Below, in pieces: positions 19,722 through 28,989 of a stretch of 64,000 bases of DNA. Origin of the DNA: Planococcus halotolerans. GTDB lineage: Bacteria > Bacillota > Bacilli > Bacillales_A > Planococcaceae. Under the pieces are notes generated by a model. That model was not told the origin of the DNA. It saw only the letters and a program-made list of their open reading frames with translations, and did not search any database. The DNA lies in contig NZ_QLZR01000002.1 in the NCBI RefSeq assembly GCF_003289955.1, positions 310,001 to 374,000 on the forward strand. Reading direction: 5' to 3'. Every line of letters starts with the position of its first letter. Position 1 is the first letter of the stretch. The position numbers and the translations under genes are program-made.

Positions 19722-20624
19722 TTAATGTGTTTTACAAGCGTCGTAAAGACCTTTTTCTTTGATCACTTTGATCAAAGTTTCACCGATAACTGATGGAGTG
19801 TCCGCAACTTCGATTCCAGCTTCGTTCATTGCTTTGATCTTGTCTGCAGCAGTACCTTTACCTCCGGAAATGATCGCACCAGCGTGGCCCATGCGTTTTC
19901 CTTCTGGAGCAGTTTGTCCGCCGATAAAGCCGACAACAGGTTTAGTCATGTTCGCTTTAACCCATTCCGCAGCTTCTTCTTCAGCAGTACCACCGATTTC
20001 ACCGATCATTACAACAGCATAAGTATCTTCATCTTCATTGAATTCTTTCAATACATCGATAAAGTTTGTGCCGTTTACTGGGTCTCCGCCGATACCGACA
20101 GCAGTCGATTGGCCGATTCCTTCTTCAGACAATTGGTGAGTCGCTTCGTACGTCAACGTACCAGAGCGTGATACAACACCAACGTGTCCTTTTTTGTGAA
20201 TGTAGCCAGGCATGATGCCGATCTTACATTCGTCCGGAGTGATGACACCCGGGCAGTTAGGTCCGACAAGACGTGTTTTCTTGCCTTCCATATAACGCTT
20301 CACTTTTACCATATCCAATACAGGAATGTGCTCAGTGATGCAGATAGCCATGTCCAATTCAGCTTCCACTGCTTCAAGAATTGCATCAGCAGCAAAAGGA
20401 GCCGGTACATAAATTACAGATACATTAGCACCTGTAGCTTTTACGGCATCTTCAACCGTGTTGAAAACAGGTACGCCTTCAACTTCAGTACCGCCTTTGC
20501 CTGGTGTTACACCCGCAACGATTTTCGTTCCGTATTCAAGCATTTGCTTTGTATGGAAAAGGGCAGTTGACCCTGTAATTCCCTGTACAAGCACTTTCGT
20601 GTCTTTATTAATGTATACACTCAT
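19722..20624 (-). CDS. sucD: Succinyl-CoA synthetase, alpha subunit
   Basis: With SucC, converts succinyl-CoA and NDP to succinate and NTP in the citric acid cycle. The 300-residue protein has the CoA-binding Rossmann domain ([20 protein letters not shown]), [11 protein letters not shown], and [14 protein letters not shown], whose His is phosphorylated during catalysis. It starts 18 bases after the sucC stop. Confidence 0.97.
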   Translation of the reverse strand: MSVYINKDTKVLVQGITGSTALFHTKQMLEYGTKIVAGVTPGKGGTEVEGVPVFNTVEDAVKATGANVSVIYVPAPFAADAILEAVEAELDMAICITEHIPVLDMVKVKRYMEGKKTRLVGPNCPGVITPDECKIGIMPGYIHKKGHVGVVSRSGTLTYEATHQLSEEGIGQSTAVGIGGDPVNGTNFIDVLKEFNEDEDTYAVVMIGEIGGTAEEEAAEWVKANMTKPVVGFIGGQTAPEGKRMGHAGAIISGGKGTAADKIKAMNEAGIEVADTPSVIGETLIKVIKEKGLYDACKTH

Positions 20625-20642
20625 TTTTGTCCCTGCCCTTCT

Positions 20643-21803
20643 TTAGCCTACAAGTTCTACGATCTGTTTCGCGCCATCCGCCATAGTGCCGGCAGCTACG
20701 ATGTTCAGACCTGATTCGTTCAGCAGTTTTTTACCAATTTCCACGTTTGTTCCTTCAAGACGGACAACTAACGGCACTTCCAAATCTACTTCTTTAGCAG
20801 CTTGGATTACGCCTTCCGCAATGATGTCACACTTCATGATACCGCCGAAAATGTTAACGAAGATCCCTTTTACATTCTTGTCAGAAAGAATGATCTTGAA
20901 TGCTTCAGTTACTTTCTCAGCAGTGGCACCGCCCCCAACGTCAAGGAAGTTAGCGGGTGAGCCGCCGTAATAGTTGATCGTATCCATTGTTGCCATAGCA
21001 AGGCCGGCACCGTTAACCATACAGCCGATGTTTCCGTCCAATGAAATATAGCTCAAGTCATACTTGGAAGCTTCAATTTCTTTGGCATCTTCTTCATCGT
21101 AATCACGCATTTCCATAATGTCCGGGTGACGAGCTAGTGCATTGGCATCGAAGTTGAACTTCGCATCCAAAGCAACTACTTGTCCGTCTCCAGTCACAAC
21201 CAACGGGTTGATTTCGACGATTGCTGCGTCTTTTTCAATGTAAGCCTGGTAAAGCCCAAGCATCAATTTGGCTGCTTTGTTTACAAGCTTAGCCGGGATG
21301 TTCATGTTGAATGCCAAACGGCGAGCCTGGAAACCAGTCAAGCCAACAACTGGATCGATTGCTTCATAGAAGATACGCTCCGGTGTGTTAGCAGCCACTT
21401 CTTCGATGTCTACGCCGCCTTCTTCTGATCCCATCAAGTTGACTAGGGATGTTTCACGGTCAAGAACCAATCCAAGATAGTACTCTTTCTCGATGTTGCT
21501 TCCCGCTTCGATGTAAAGGCGTTTAACTTCTTTGCCTTCGGGACCTGTTTGATGAGTCACCAGTACTTTACCAAGAAGTTCTTTGGCGTACTCGCGCACT
21601 TCATCCAAGTTTTTAGCCAGCTTGACGCCGCCTGCTTTGCCTCGTCCACCTGCGTGGATTTGAGCTTTTACAACGACAACATCCGAACCAAGTTCTTTCG
21701 CTGCTTTGACTGCTTCTTCAGGTGAAAAAGCAACATGGCCTTCTGGAACTGATACGCCATATTGTTTCAGGACCTGTTTTCCCTGATATTCATGGATATT
21801 CAT
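20643..21803 (-). CDS. sucC: Succinyl-CoA synthetase, beta subunit
   Basis: Nucleotide-binding subunit of succinyl-CoA synthetase. The 386 residues begin with the ATP-grasp domain ([37 protein letters not shown] in two parts) and include the EINPLVVT metal-binding block and the C-terminal [14 protein letters not shown] and [10 protein letters not shown] of the flavodoxin-like domain. A GGAGGATG site precedes the start. It has a promoter at 21853-21881 and forms a two-gene operon with sucD. Confidence 0.97.
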   Translation of the reverse strand: MNIHEYQGKQVLKQYGVSVPEGHVAFSPEEAVKAAKELGSDVVVVKAQIHAGGRGKAGGVKLAKNLDEVREYAKELLGKVLVTHQTGPEGKEVKRLYIEAGSNIEKEYYLGLVLDRETSLVNLMGSEEGGVDIEEVAANTPERIFYEAIDPVVGLTGFQARRLAFNMNIPAKLVNKAAKLMLGLYQAYIEKDAAIVEINPLVVTGDGQVVALDAKFNFDANALARHPDIMEMRDYDEEDAKEIEASKYDLSYISLDGNIGCMVNGAGLAMATMDTINYYGGSPANFLDVGGGATAEKVTEAFKIILSDKNVKGIFVNIFGGIMKCDIIAEGVIQAAKEVDLEVPLVVRLEGTNVEIGKKLLNESGLNIVAAGTMADGAKQIVELVG

Positions 21804-21852
21804 CTGTCATCCTCCAATCAAACATCTGTCTCTTAATTTTATTGCCTTTACC

Positions 21853-21881
21853 ATTGTATTAAAGTTGCCACAAAATGTCCA
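21853..21881 (-). promoter_or_regulatory. Predicted sigma-A promoter of sucCD
   Basis: The minus strand reads TGGACA, 17 bases, TACAAT, placing the start point about 45 bases before sucC. Two mismatches in total to the consensus hexamers. Confidence 0.65.
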
Positions 21882-21933
21882 CAGTAGACAGCCAAGCTCA
21901 TGAATACTTGAAATATTCAATCTCTTCACCAAT

Positions 21934-22719
21934 TCACTTCAACTTTTGGGCTTGTTCTAAAATTCCTTTTACCGGTTCAAAAGTACGGCGGTGAATCGGC
22001 GTTGGACCATGCTGCTGTATTGCTTCCACATGTGCTTTCGTCCCGTAGCCCGCGTGCTGGGCGAAACCATATTCGGGATATTCTGCGGCGTACGCCTCCA
22101 TGATTGCATCCCGGCCCGTCTTGGCCAAGATGGAAGCGGCTGCAATCGCCAGGCTTTTCGCATCCCCTTTGATGATGGAAACGCACGGAATGCCAATGTC
22201 GAGCTGCATAGCGTCGGCGAGAATAATCGACGGCGAAGAGTCAAGCGACATCGCCGCTTCAGCCATTGATTGTTTTGTAGCCTGGTAAATATTCAAACGG
22301 TCAATTTCTTCCGGCGGCTGGATATGTACAGAATAGCTGACAGCTATTTTTTTAATCTCATCGGCAAAGTATTCCCGTTTTGCTTTGGGTATCTTCTTTG
22401 AATCGTCAAGCCCAAGGAGCGTGGGACAATGGGCTGGAAGAACGACGGCGGCCGTCACGACTGGCCCGGCAAGCGGACCTCTGCCTGCTTCATCAATGCC
22501 GGCGACTGTCCATTCCGGATTTTCTTTGAACGAATTATCAAATTGCTGCTTGAAGTCGTGATTCTCGATCAACTTTTCCTGAAGCGCCTGTTTGCGTTTC
22601 CATGAAACCAATAATTTTTTCACAGCCTTCCTGCCATCCGACTCCAATTCATCCATCCACGGCTCCCATTTTTCCGTGTTGCCAAGTTTCTCGCGTATTT
22701 CTTTAATTTTCTCCATCAT
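21934..22719 (-). CDS. rnhB: Ribonuclease HII
   Basis: Removes ribonucleotides misincorporated in DNA by cutting 5' of them. The 261-residue protein has about 65 extra N-terminal residues before the catalytic domain, normal for the Bacillales form. The catalytic domain starts at AGIDEAGRGPLAGPVV (the Asp-Glu pair), continues with LGLDDSKKIPKAKRE and ILADAMQLDI, and ends in the HGPTPIHRRTFEPV block. GGGGAGG precedes tandem ATGs at 22719 and 22716. It lies between rbgA and sucC as in B. subtilis. Confidence 0.96.
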   Translation of the reverse strand: MMEKIKEIREKLGNTEKWEPWMDELESDGRKAVKKLLVSWKRKQALQEKLIENHDFKQQFDNSFKENPEWTVAGIDEAGRGPLAGPVVTAAVVLPAHCPTLLGLDDSKKIPKAKREYFADEIKKIAVSYSVHIQPPEEIDRLNIYQATKQSMAEAAMSLDSSPSIILADAMQLDIGIPCVSIIKGDAKSLAIAAASILAKTGRDAIMEAYAAEYPEYGFAQHAGYGTKAHVEAIQQHGPTPIHRRTFEPVKGILEQAQKLK

Positions 22720-22753
22720 TTTGCCCTCCCCGTTTATCGATTTTCATTCGAGT

Positions 22754-22791
22754 AAAAATAAAAGAGGCCGTCCCGGAATCGGATCAGCCTC
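22754..22791 (-). terminator. Rho-independent terminator after rbgA
   Basis: GAGGC/GCCTC closes a longer imperfect hairpin with an inner TCC/GGA stem and the minus strand continues TTTTATTTTTAC. It lies about 22 bases after the rbgA stop. Confidence 0.7.
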
Positions 22792-22812
22792 CTTCATTTG
22801 CCTGCAGCGATA

Positions 22813-23682
22813 TTATTCCTCTTCTTCGACAATCATTTCATCTTTATAATCAAATGTGACTCTTCCAAGATATTGATTGCGGATATCACGGATAATCGCT
22901 TCGGCCGTCATTTCATAATCCACTTCACCGTCGTGTGCAACAAAACGGCGTTTCTTCGCAATGTGGTCAAAGGTATGGACAATTTCTTCGTCTACATGAT
23001 CGATACCATATCGTTCTTTCAAACGTTCCGGATATCGCTGCTCCAAAAATTTAAGGGCATAGATGGCCAATTCCTGCATTTGGATGACCGAATCTTTGAT
23101 GGCTCCGGTTACTGCCAATTTGAATCCGGTTTCCGGATCTTCAAACTTTGGCCATAGAATTCCCGGTGTATCGAGCAATTCTATTTCTTTGCCGACTTTA
23201 ATCCATTGCTGGGCTTTTGTGACGCCAGGCATGTTGCCTGTTTTCGCCAGGCTTTTCTTGGAAAGCCGGTTGATCAGCGTCGACTTTCCGACGTTTGGAA
23301 TGCCCACAATCATAGCACGGATTGCTCTCGGTTTAATCCCTTTGGCAATCATGCGATCCCATTTTTCAGCCAAAATCTCTTTGGAAGCTTTCGTGACGGC
23401 TTGCAGTCCCTTGCCTTCCAGTGAATTGATGGCCACTGCGCGTGTCCCCTGCTCTTCAAAATAGCGGATCCATTTTTTCGTTTCTGTATCATCTGCCATA
23501 TCCATCTTATTCAGAATGATTAATCTCGGTTTTTGTTGTATCACCTGATCGATCATTGGATTACGGGAGGATAGCGGAAGCCGCGCATCAACCAATTCAA
23601 ATATGATATCGACTAATTTCAGTTTTTCAGTTACTTCTCTCCGGGCTTTCGCCATGTGACCCGGGAACCATTGTATCGTCAT
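22813..23682 (-). CDS. rbgA: Ribosome biogenesis GTPase RbgA (YlqF)
   Basis: Late-stage 50S assembly GTPase. The G motifs are circularly permuted, a hallmark of the family: G4 (LNKMD, about residues 57-61) comes first, then G1 (GIPNVGKST, about 127) and G3 (DTPG). WFPGHMAKA near the N-terminus is characteristic. Length 289 residues. The C-terminal domain is acidic and ends in EEEE. It follows lepB by 11 bases. Confidence 0.96.
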   Translation of the reverse strand: MTIQWFPGHMAKARREVTEKLKLVDIIFELVDARLPLSSRNPMIDQVIQQKPRLIILNKMDMADDTETKKWIRYFEEQGTRAVAINSLEGKGLQAVTKASKEILAEKWDRMIAKGIKPRAIRAMIVGIPNVGKSTLINRLSKKSLAKTGNMPGVTKAQQWIKVGKEIELLDTPGILWPKFEDPETGFKLAVTGAIKDSVIQMQELAIYALKFLEQRYPERLKERYGIDHVDEEIVHTFDHIAKKRRFVAHDGEVDYEMTAEAIIRDIRNQYLGRVTFDYKDEMIVEEEE

Positions 23683-23693
23683 AAAACCTCTCC

Positions 23694-24251
23694 TTAATTG
23701 ACAAGTCCCGCTTCTTCAAAAGGCCAAAATACAAAACTCGTATTGCCGACCACTTCTTCCATCGGAACTACCCCGATAATCCGGCTGTCCTTGCTCGCCC
23801 GTCGATTATCGCCCATTACAAATACCGTTCCTTCCGGTACTGTGCTGGAATTTATTTTTTCTTCCAATGTAAAGTCTTCTGTCAATGTACCACTGACATC
23901 TTTTTTGTAATCATCAAGATACGGCTCAGCCACCGGCTCGCCGTTAATATATAATTGGTCATTTTCATAAGCGATGTGATCACCCGGCAAGCCGATGATC
24001 CGCTTGATATAATCTTTTTCTTCAGGCGCATGAAAAACGATGATGTCGAACCGGTCAGGTTCTCCAATGTTATAGCCAATCTTATTGACAATCATTCGGT
24101 CGCCGTGTTCCAGCGTCGGCATCATCGATTCCCCATCGACCACGATCGGCGTAAACAGGAAAACCCGGATAATTGCCGCTAAACCAAATGCGATCAATAA
24201 AGCCTTAGACCATTCCCACACTTCGTTTTTCTTTTTCGCTTCTGATTCCAT
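23694..24251 (-). CDS. lepB: Type I signal peptidase
   Basis: Membrane protease that removes signal peptides from exported proteins. The 185-residue protein has one N-terminal membrane helix (about residues 15-35) and the Ser-Lys dyad: Ser42 in GESMMPTL and Lys83 in [12 protein letters not shown]. The [15 protein letters not shown] box follows. It is of the short Gram-positive Sip type. It sits between rplS and rbgA, a position empty in B. subtilis. Confidence 0.95.
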   Translation of the reverse strand: MESEAKKKNEVWEWSKALLIAFGLAAIIRVFLFTPIVVDGESMMPTLEHGDRMIVNKIGYNIGEPDRFDIIVFHAPEEKDYIKRIIGLPGDHIAYENDQLYINGEPVAEPYLDDYKKDVSGTLTEDFTLEEKINSSTVPEGTVFVMGDNRRASKDSRIIGVVPMEEVVGNTSFVFWPFEEAGLVN

Positions 24252-24307
24252 GCGCGTTCCTCCCTAAGCTTTGTGCTTTAATTGTACAAGGATATGTGCA
24301 TTTAAGC

Positions 24308-24340
24308 AAAAAAGAAAGAGGGCGCGGACGCCCTCTTTCT
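24308..24340 (-). terminator. Rho-independent terminator after rplS
   Basis: A perfect 12-bp stem AGAAAGAGGGCG/CGCCCTCTTTCT with a tetraloop, followed by TTTTTTGC on the minus strand, 11 bases after the rplS stop. Confidence 0.92.
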
Positions 24341-24351
24341 GCATTGCAATC

Positions 24352-24696
24352 TTATCTGATTTCTTTGATGCGAGCTGCTTTACCGCGAAGGTTACGCAAG
24401 TAGTACAGTTTCGCACGACGAACTTTACCGCGACGGGTAACTTCAAGTTGAGCAATTTTTGGTGTGTGTACAGGGAATGTACGTTCAACACCAACACCGT
24501 AAGAGATTTTGCGGACAGTGAATGATTCACTGATCCCGCCTCCACGACGGCCAATGACAACTCCTTCGTATACCTGAATACGTTCGCGTGTACCCTCGAC
24601 AACTTTAACGTGGACGCGGACAGTATCGCCAGGACGGAAATCTGGATGATCCGTACGAAGCTGTTCTTTTGTGATATCTGTAATAATGTTTTGCAT
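24352..24696 (-). CDS. rplS: 50S ribosomal protein L19
   Basis: Large-subunit protein at the 30S interface. I start at the ATG at 24696 ([20 protein letters not shown]) with GAAGGAGAG upstream; the longer open frame runs back through the leader RNA. The 114 residues include [15 protein letters not shown] and the signature [18 protein letters not shown] block ([18 protein letters not shown]). It is preceded by a structured leader at 24720-24820. Confidence 0.97.
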   Translation of the reverse strand: MQNIITDITKEQLRTDHPDFRPGDTVRVHVKVVEGTRERIQVYEGVVIGRRGGGISESFTVRKISYGVGVERTFPVHTPKIAQLEVTRRGKVRRAKLYYLRNLRGKAARIKEIR

Positions 24697-24719
24697 GGTT
24701 TTCTCTCCTTCTACAGATG

Positions 24720-24820
24720 CTCTTGCAGTCAATCTGTCGCCGCAGCGGAACACCGTGATCCTGTACTTCACATAAAAGTACAGACTCCATGTTATCACTG
24801 TGCGCCTTCAGATGCAAGAG
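24720..24820 (-). promoter_or_regulatory. L19 leader RNA upstream of rplS
   Basis: An 8-bp closing helix (CTCTTGCA with TGCAAGAG) brackets about 85 bases that include a strong hairpin CTGTACTT/AAGTACAG. The position, directly before the rplS ribosome binding site, and the layout fit the known L19 leader of Bacillales, by which L19 is thought to control its own synthesis. I recognise it from structure and position, not from a covariance search. Confidence 0.7.
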
Positions 24821-24831
24821 TTAATCTTCGA

Positions 24832-25557
24832 TTATTTTCTATTCTTCAAGTCGTCCAAAATCTTCTTCTGGGCATCCGTCAGCTCGATTTTTTCGAGCAG
24901 ATCGGGACGCCGTTCGAGCGTTCTTTTCAAGGTCTGCTCTTCGCGCCATTTATCGACTTTGCCATGATTGCCTGATGTCAGAACGTCCGGCACTTTCCAT
25001 CCTCTGTAGTCAGCCGGCCTTGTATATTGCGGATGTTCGAGGAAGCCGGTCGAGAAGGAATCCTTAACCGGTGAATCGGCATTGCCAAGAACACCTGGAA
25101 GCAGACGGACGACACTGTCTATGACCGTCATCGCCGCAAGCTCTCCACCTGTTAAAACGAAATCGCCGATCGAAATCTCATCAGTCACCAGATGCTCCCG
25201 GATCCGCTCGTCGTATCCTTCGTAATGGCCACAGATAAAAATCAGTTCATCTTCTTTTGCGAGCTCTTCCGCTTTTTTCTGCGTAAAGCGCTCACCTTGC
25301 GGGCACATCAGAATGACGCGTGGCTTTCCTTCGCCGGAGAGCGCTTCTACGGCGTTGAATACCGGTTCCGGCTTCAATACCATACCAGCCCCGCCGCCAA
25401 ACGGATAATCGTCCACCTGGCGTTTATTGTCGGCATAATCCCGGAAATCTGAAACAGCAAATGAGACTGCTCCTTTTTCCTGGGCTTTCTTCATCATCGA
25501 CTGATTGAACACACCTTCGAACATCGGCGGGAATAATGAAAGAACATTTATCTTCAT
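24832..25557 (-). CDS. trmD: tRNA (guanine-37-N1) methyltransferase
   Basis: SPOUT-family enzyme that makes m1G37, which prevents +1 frameshifting. The 241 residues carry the trefoil-knot sequences [25 protein letters not shown] and [13 protein letters not shown], which form the AdoMet site. It overlaps rimM by 4 bases and ends only 12 bases before the L19 leader. Confidence 0.97.
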   Translation of the reverse strand: MKINVLSLFPPMFEGVFNQSMMKKAQEKGAVSFAVSDFRDYADNKRQVDDYPFGGGAGMVLKPEPVFNAVEALSGEGKPRVILMCPQGERFTQKKAEELAKEDELIFICGHYEGYDERIREHLVTDEISIGDFVLTGGELAAMTVIDSVVRLLPGVLGNADSPVKDSFSTGFLEHPQYTRPADYRGWKVPDVLTSGNHGKVDKWREEQTLKRTLERRPDLLEKIELTDAQKKILDDLKNRK

Positions 25558-26078
25558 TCGTTCAACAAACCTTCCATAACTTCAATCGTCACTTTTTTCT
25601 CTTCCACATCAATGTCCTTTACGACATCTTCGATATAAGGTATATAATGCTTCTTGCCGGCAGCAGGCGTAACTTCCCACACATCGTTTGCTCCGGTCTC
25701 AAGAATTTCCGTGATTTTGCCCAGCTCACGGCCTTCTTCGGTGAAGACTGTGCAACCCAGAATTTCGTGATGGTAGAATGCCCCTTCTTCCAATTCCGTC
25801 AGGTCATGTTCAGCAATCCGCAGATACGAATCCTTGAACTCTTCCACCATATTGATATTCGGATAGCCTTCGAATGTCAGCAATTCAAAATTTTTGTGCT
25901 GCCGATGGCTGGCTACTTGGACCATAATCGGCTTTTTGGCATCTTTTTTAAAAAGGCCAAGTTTCGTTCCTACTGCAAAACGTTCCTCCGGAAAATCGGT
26001 ACGGGATAAAACTCGGACTTCTCCACGGATCCCGTGAGTATTCACGATTTTCCCAACATTAAACCATTCCACACGCAA
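25554..26078 (-). CDS. rimM: 16S rRNA processing protein RimM
   Basis: 30S maturation factor that binds S19. The 174-residue protein has the N-terminal beta-barrel ([19 protein letters not shown]) and the C-terminal PRC-barrel ([21 protein letters not shown] in two halves). It overlaps trmD by 4 bases. Upstream lies the repeat-filled gap at 26079-26614, where B. subtilis carries ylqD. Confidence 0.96.
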   Translation of the reverse strand: MRVEWFNVGKIVNTHGIRGEVRVLSRTDFPEERFAVGTKLGLFKKDAKKPIMVQVASHRQHKNFELLTFEGYPNINMVEEFKDSYLRIAEHDLTELEEGAFYHHEILGCTVFTEEGRELGKITEILETGANDVWEVTPAAGKKHYIPYIEDVVKDIDVEEKKVTIEVMEGLLNE

Positions 26079-26138
26079 ACATCCTTTCGTTTTCGGGTTT
26101 CTTCTATAAAAAATATATCAGTAATAGAATAAAATAAC

Positions 26139-26548
26139 CGCTTTGGCGCTATGGACAGTGCAAAGATTATGCTCCTGCGCACTGCTCGTCGCAAAGGTTA
26201 AGCCACCTCCGTATGGCGAACCTTGCCTCCCGCAATAAGCCGAGAAGAGCACTCGTCTTATTGCTCCGGCCAGTCCGGAGTCGCGCCTTTGCTAAGGTCC
26301 ACTTCTAGAGTTGAAGTGAAGCACCAATGACTCCTACAGTCTCAGCGTAGCGTTGAGCACCCACTCGGATGATGGTCCGAGTTCGTTTCTGAAAACCACT
26401 TCAGCACGAGAAGGATTTCTTAGATATGGAGCAAAACAACGAAGACTCCTGCGGCTTAGCGACACGACCGATACACCGCAGGGAGCGCAGCGGACGAGGA
26501 GGATTGGGCGGGAGCCCGCTGGAAAGCGAAGCTGTTTTGCGGAATATC
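26139..26548 (+). repeat. Composite repeat family B, copy 2
   Basis: This block fills most of the 536-base gap between khpA and rimM. Module 1 (26139-26300) has GGACAGTGCAAAGATTATGC, TGCGCACTGCTCGTCGCAAA and CCCGCAATAAGCCGAGAAG, shared with 44668-44830 (inverted) and in part with 10751-10850. Module 2 (26423-26548) begins GATATGGAGCAAAACAACG and ends GCGAAGCTGTTTTGCGG then AATATC, again inverted ends. Its middle is the short version, with CGCAGGGAGCGCAGCGGACG in place of the longer interior seen in copies 1 and 3. No gene is supported. Confidence 0.75.
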
Positions 26549-26580
26549 ACTTATCTAAATTTAATATCAGCTATTCCAAG

Positions 26581-26608
26581 AAAAAAGGAAGGAACCGGGG
26601 CTCCTTCC
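26581..26608 (-). terminator. Rho-independent terminator after khpA
   Basis: GGAAGGA/TCCTTCC arms around an 8-base loop (26587-26608), followed by TTTTTT on the minus strand. Six bases separate it from the khpA stop. T residues also follow on the plus strand. Confidence 0.85.
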
Positions 26609-26614
26609 TTTTAC

Positions 26615-26848
26615 TCAATCCACAATATCGAGGTAAGTTTTTTTCTTATGATGATTGCCTGCTGCTGAATACACGATGGCACGGATGGCTTTCGCCACAC
26701 GACCTTGCTTACCGATCACTTTCCCTGTATCTTTTTGATGCACGGAAAGCTTATAGACAATACGGCTATTATTTTCGTCAATTTCAATACGAACTTCTTC
26801 CGGATGATCAACCAGCGGTTTCACAATGGTTTCAATCAGCTGCTTCAT
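26615..26848 (-). CDS. khpA: KH-domain RNA-binding protein KhpA (YlqC)
   Basis: Small KH-domain protein that, with KhpB, binds RNA and affects cell division and elongation in Gram-positive bacteria. The 77 residues are essentially one type II KH domain with the nucleic-acid-binding loop GKQGR in KVIGKQGRVAKAIRAIV. It lies 13 bases after rpsP, in the conserved rpsP-khpA-rimM-trmD-rplS order. Confidence 0.94.
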   Translation of the reverse strand: MKQLIETIVKPLVDHPEEVRIEIDENNSRIVYKLSVHQKDTGKVIGKQGRVAKAIRAIVYSAAGNHHKKKTYLDIVD

Positions 26849-26861
26849 AAGAAAATCTCCC

Positions 26862-27134
26862 TTACTTGTTTAATTTGTCGTTATGGAATTTCTCCATAAT
26901 GCCGTTTTGAGAAAACAAGTTACGAACAGTATCAGATGGTTTAGCACCATCATGAAGCCATTTCAACGCCAATTCTTCGTCGATTTTAACTTCAGCTGGA
27001 ACTGTCAGCGGGTTGTAAGTACCTACTGTCTGGATTTGACGGCCGTCACGTGGAGCACGTGAGTCAGCTACTACAATACGATAGAAAGGAGATTTTTTTG
27101 CTCCCATACGTTTTAATCTAATTTTTACTGCCAT
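26862..27134 (-). CDS. rpsP: 30S ribosomal protein S16
   Basis: Small-subunit protein needed for 30S assembly. The 90-residue sequence [20 protein letters not shown] and [12 protein letters not shown] is diagnostic. GGAGGTG precedes the ATG. A promoter at 27173-27201 supports initiation here after ffh. Confidence 0.98.
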   Translation of the reverse strand: MAVKIRLKRMGAKKSPFYRIVVADSRAPRDGRQIQTVGTYNPLTVPAEVKIDEELALKWLHDGAKPSDTVRNLFSQNGIMEKFHNDKLNK

Positions 27135-27172
27135 TTCTTAAAGCACCTCCGAATAGTTTCACACAAGATATT

Positions 27173-27201
27173 ATATTAGCAAGCTTTAAATAGTTTGTAA
27201 A
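27173..27201 (-). promoter_or_regulatory. Predicted sigma-A promoter of rpsP-khpA
   Basis: The minus strand reads TTTACA, 17 bases, TAATAT, about 40 bases before rpsP. A TATAAT three bases further on gives an alternative with poorer spacing. Confidence 0.55.
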
Positions 27202-27227
27202 GTATTTTTTCTTAACACCTTAAAAAA

Positions 27228-28586
27228 TTATTTGAAAAGCGAGTCCAGGCCTGGCATTGACATCTTCTTCTTGCCTTTTTTCGAGTTCATGCCGGACATT
27301 TGTTTCATCATTTTCTTCATATCTTCAAATTGTTTCAACAGGCGATTGACATCCTGAATAGACGTTCCAGATCCACGGGCAATTCGTTTTTTCCGGTTCG
27401 CATTGATGATTTCAGGCGTTGTTTTCTCCTGTGTCGTCATTGAATAGATAATGGCCTCGACACGGCCCATTTGGCTTTCATCCACTTTTGCATTTTCCAG
27501 CCCTTTGATTTTATTGGCGCCGGGCAGCATTTTCAGGATTTCATCCAATGGCCCCATCTGTTTCACCTGATCCAGCTGTTCCAGGAAATCATCGAACGTA
27601 AATGAAGACGTACGGAATTTCTCTTCCAGCTGTTTCGCTTTTTCTTCATCGACATTGGTCTGCGCTTTTTCAATCAGGGACAGCATATCGCCCATTCCGA
27701 GAATCCGCGACGCCATACGTTCTGGATGGAATACATCGAGTGCATCCATTTTTTCCCCCATACCGACGAATTTAATCGGTTTTTGGGTAACAGTACGGAT
27801 TGAAAGTGCGGCACCGCCTCGTGTGTCGCCATCAAGTTTCGTCAGAACAACGCCGGAAATGCCGATTGCTTCATCAAAGCTTTGTGCAACATTGACAGCA
27901 TCCTGCCCCGTCATCGCATCGACCACGAGGAAGATTTCGTCCGGTTCTTTCAATGCACGAATATCTTTCAATTCCTGCATCAACGCTTCATCCACATGCA
28001 AACGGCCGGCGGTATCAATAATCACCGTATCGAGATGCTCCGCTTTCGCATGTTCGATCGCCTGGCGTGCAATTTCGACAGGAGATATATCTGTGCCTTT
28101 CGAAAATACCGGAATCGTCAGCTGCTTGCCGATTGTTTCCAGCTGCTGGACCGCTGCCGGACGATAAACGTCAGCCGCTACCAAAAGGGGTTTACGGTTA
28201 TGCTTTTTGCGCAGTAAACCCGCCAGTTTTCCTGTGGTGGTCGTTTTACCGGCACCTTGCAGGCCGACCATCATGATGACAGTTGGCTGCTTGGTCGAAA
28301 ATTCGATTTTACTTTGTTCGCCGCCCATCAATTCCGTCAATTCGTCCTTGACGATTTTCACGACCTGCTGGCCAGGTGTCAAGCTGTCCATGACATCCGA
28401 ACCGGCAGCACGTTCGCTTACTTTTTTAACAAATTCCTTAACGACTTTTAAGTTAACATCCGCTTCGATTAAAGCGAAACGGACTTCACGCATCATTTCC
28501 TTAACGTCTGCTTCAGACACTTTACCTTTGCCCTTGATCTTTGTCATGGTGCCTTGCAGGCGTTCGGATAAACCTTCAAATGCCAT
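27228..28586 (-). CDS. ffh: Signal recognition particle protein Ffh
   Basis: GTPase that, with 4.5S/scRNA, targets membrane and secreted proteins to FtsY. The 452 residues comprise the N domain, the G domain with GLQGAGKTTT (about 106-115), DTAGR and TKLDGDTRGG, and the methionine-rich M domain ending KKMMKQMSGMNSKKGKKK, which binds signal peptides and RNA. It follows ylxM by 12 bases. Confidence 0.98.
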   Translation of the reverse strand: MAFEGLSERLQGTMTKIKGKGKVSEADVKEMMREVRFALIEADVNLKVVKEFVKKVSERAAGSDVMDSLTPGQQVVKIVKDELTELMGGEQSKIEFSTKQPTVIMMVGLQGAGKTTTTGKLAGLLRKKHNRKPLLVAADVYRPAAVQQLETIGKQLTIPVFSKGTDISPVEIARQAIEHAKAEHLDTVIIDTAGRLHVDEALMQELKDIRALKEPDEIFLVVDAMTGQDAVNVAQSFDEAIGISGVVLTKLDGDTRGGAALSIRTVTQKPIKFVGMGEKMDALDVFHPERMASRILGMGDMLSLIEKAQTNVDEEKAKQLEEKFRTSSFTFDDFLEQLDQVKQMGPLDEILKMLPGANKIKGLENAKVDESQMGRVEAIIYSMTTQEKTTPEIINANRKKRIARGSGTSIQDVNRLLKQFEDMKKMMKQMSGMNSKKGKKKMSMPGLDSLFK

Positions 28587-28598
28587 TCGTTCCGCCTC

Positions 28599-28925
28599 CT
28601 AATCCCATTCTTTCAGTTCACTGAGAAATTTATGGATATTTTCATCAGTGAATGGGTTTTTTTCAAATGAAGAAACCAGTTCCTGCCGACGTTGAAATTT
28701 ATCGAACAGCTGGAGCTTTGCTTCGTATTCCTCAAGCATCGCTTCCGTGCGGCGTATGTTATCGTAAACCGCCTGGCGCGTAATATTGTATTCTTCAGCT
28801 ATTTCACCTAAAGAATGGTCATCCAAATAATACAGCATCATATAACTGCGCTGTTTTGGCGTCAGCAATTCCTGATAGAAATCGAATAGATAATTCATCC
28901 GTGTCGTTTTTTCCAAACCCATCAT
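28599..28925 (-). CDS. ylxM: YlxM-family helix-turn-helix protein
   Basis: Small protein of 108 residues encoded before ffh in most Firmicutes; it is thought to modulate SRP. The helix-turn-helix resembles sigma-70 region 4 ([20 protein letters not shown] then [20 protein letters not shown]). GGGGTGAG precedes tandem ATGs. The position between ftsY and ffh is the usual one. Confidence 0.93.
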   Translation of the reverse strand: MMGLEKTTRMNYLFDFYQELLTPKQRSYMMLYYLDDHSLGEIAEEYNITRQAVYDNIRRTEAMLEEYEAKLQLFDKFQRRQELVSSFEKNPFTDENIHKFLSELKEWD

Positions 28926-28989
28926 TTCTGCTCACCCCGTTCATACTACACACAACATTACTGAAAATGAAATCAACCGTCAAGTAATT

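Noticed and set aside
26353..26850. 165-codon plus-strand open frame running from the repeat into khpA
   Set aside because: It is antisense to khpA over its second half and repeat sequence over its first half; no ribosome binding site.
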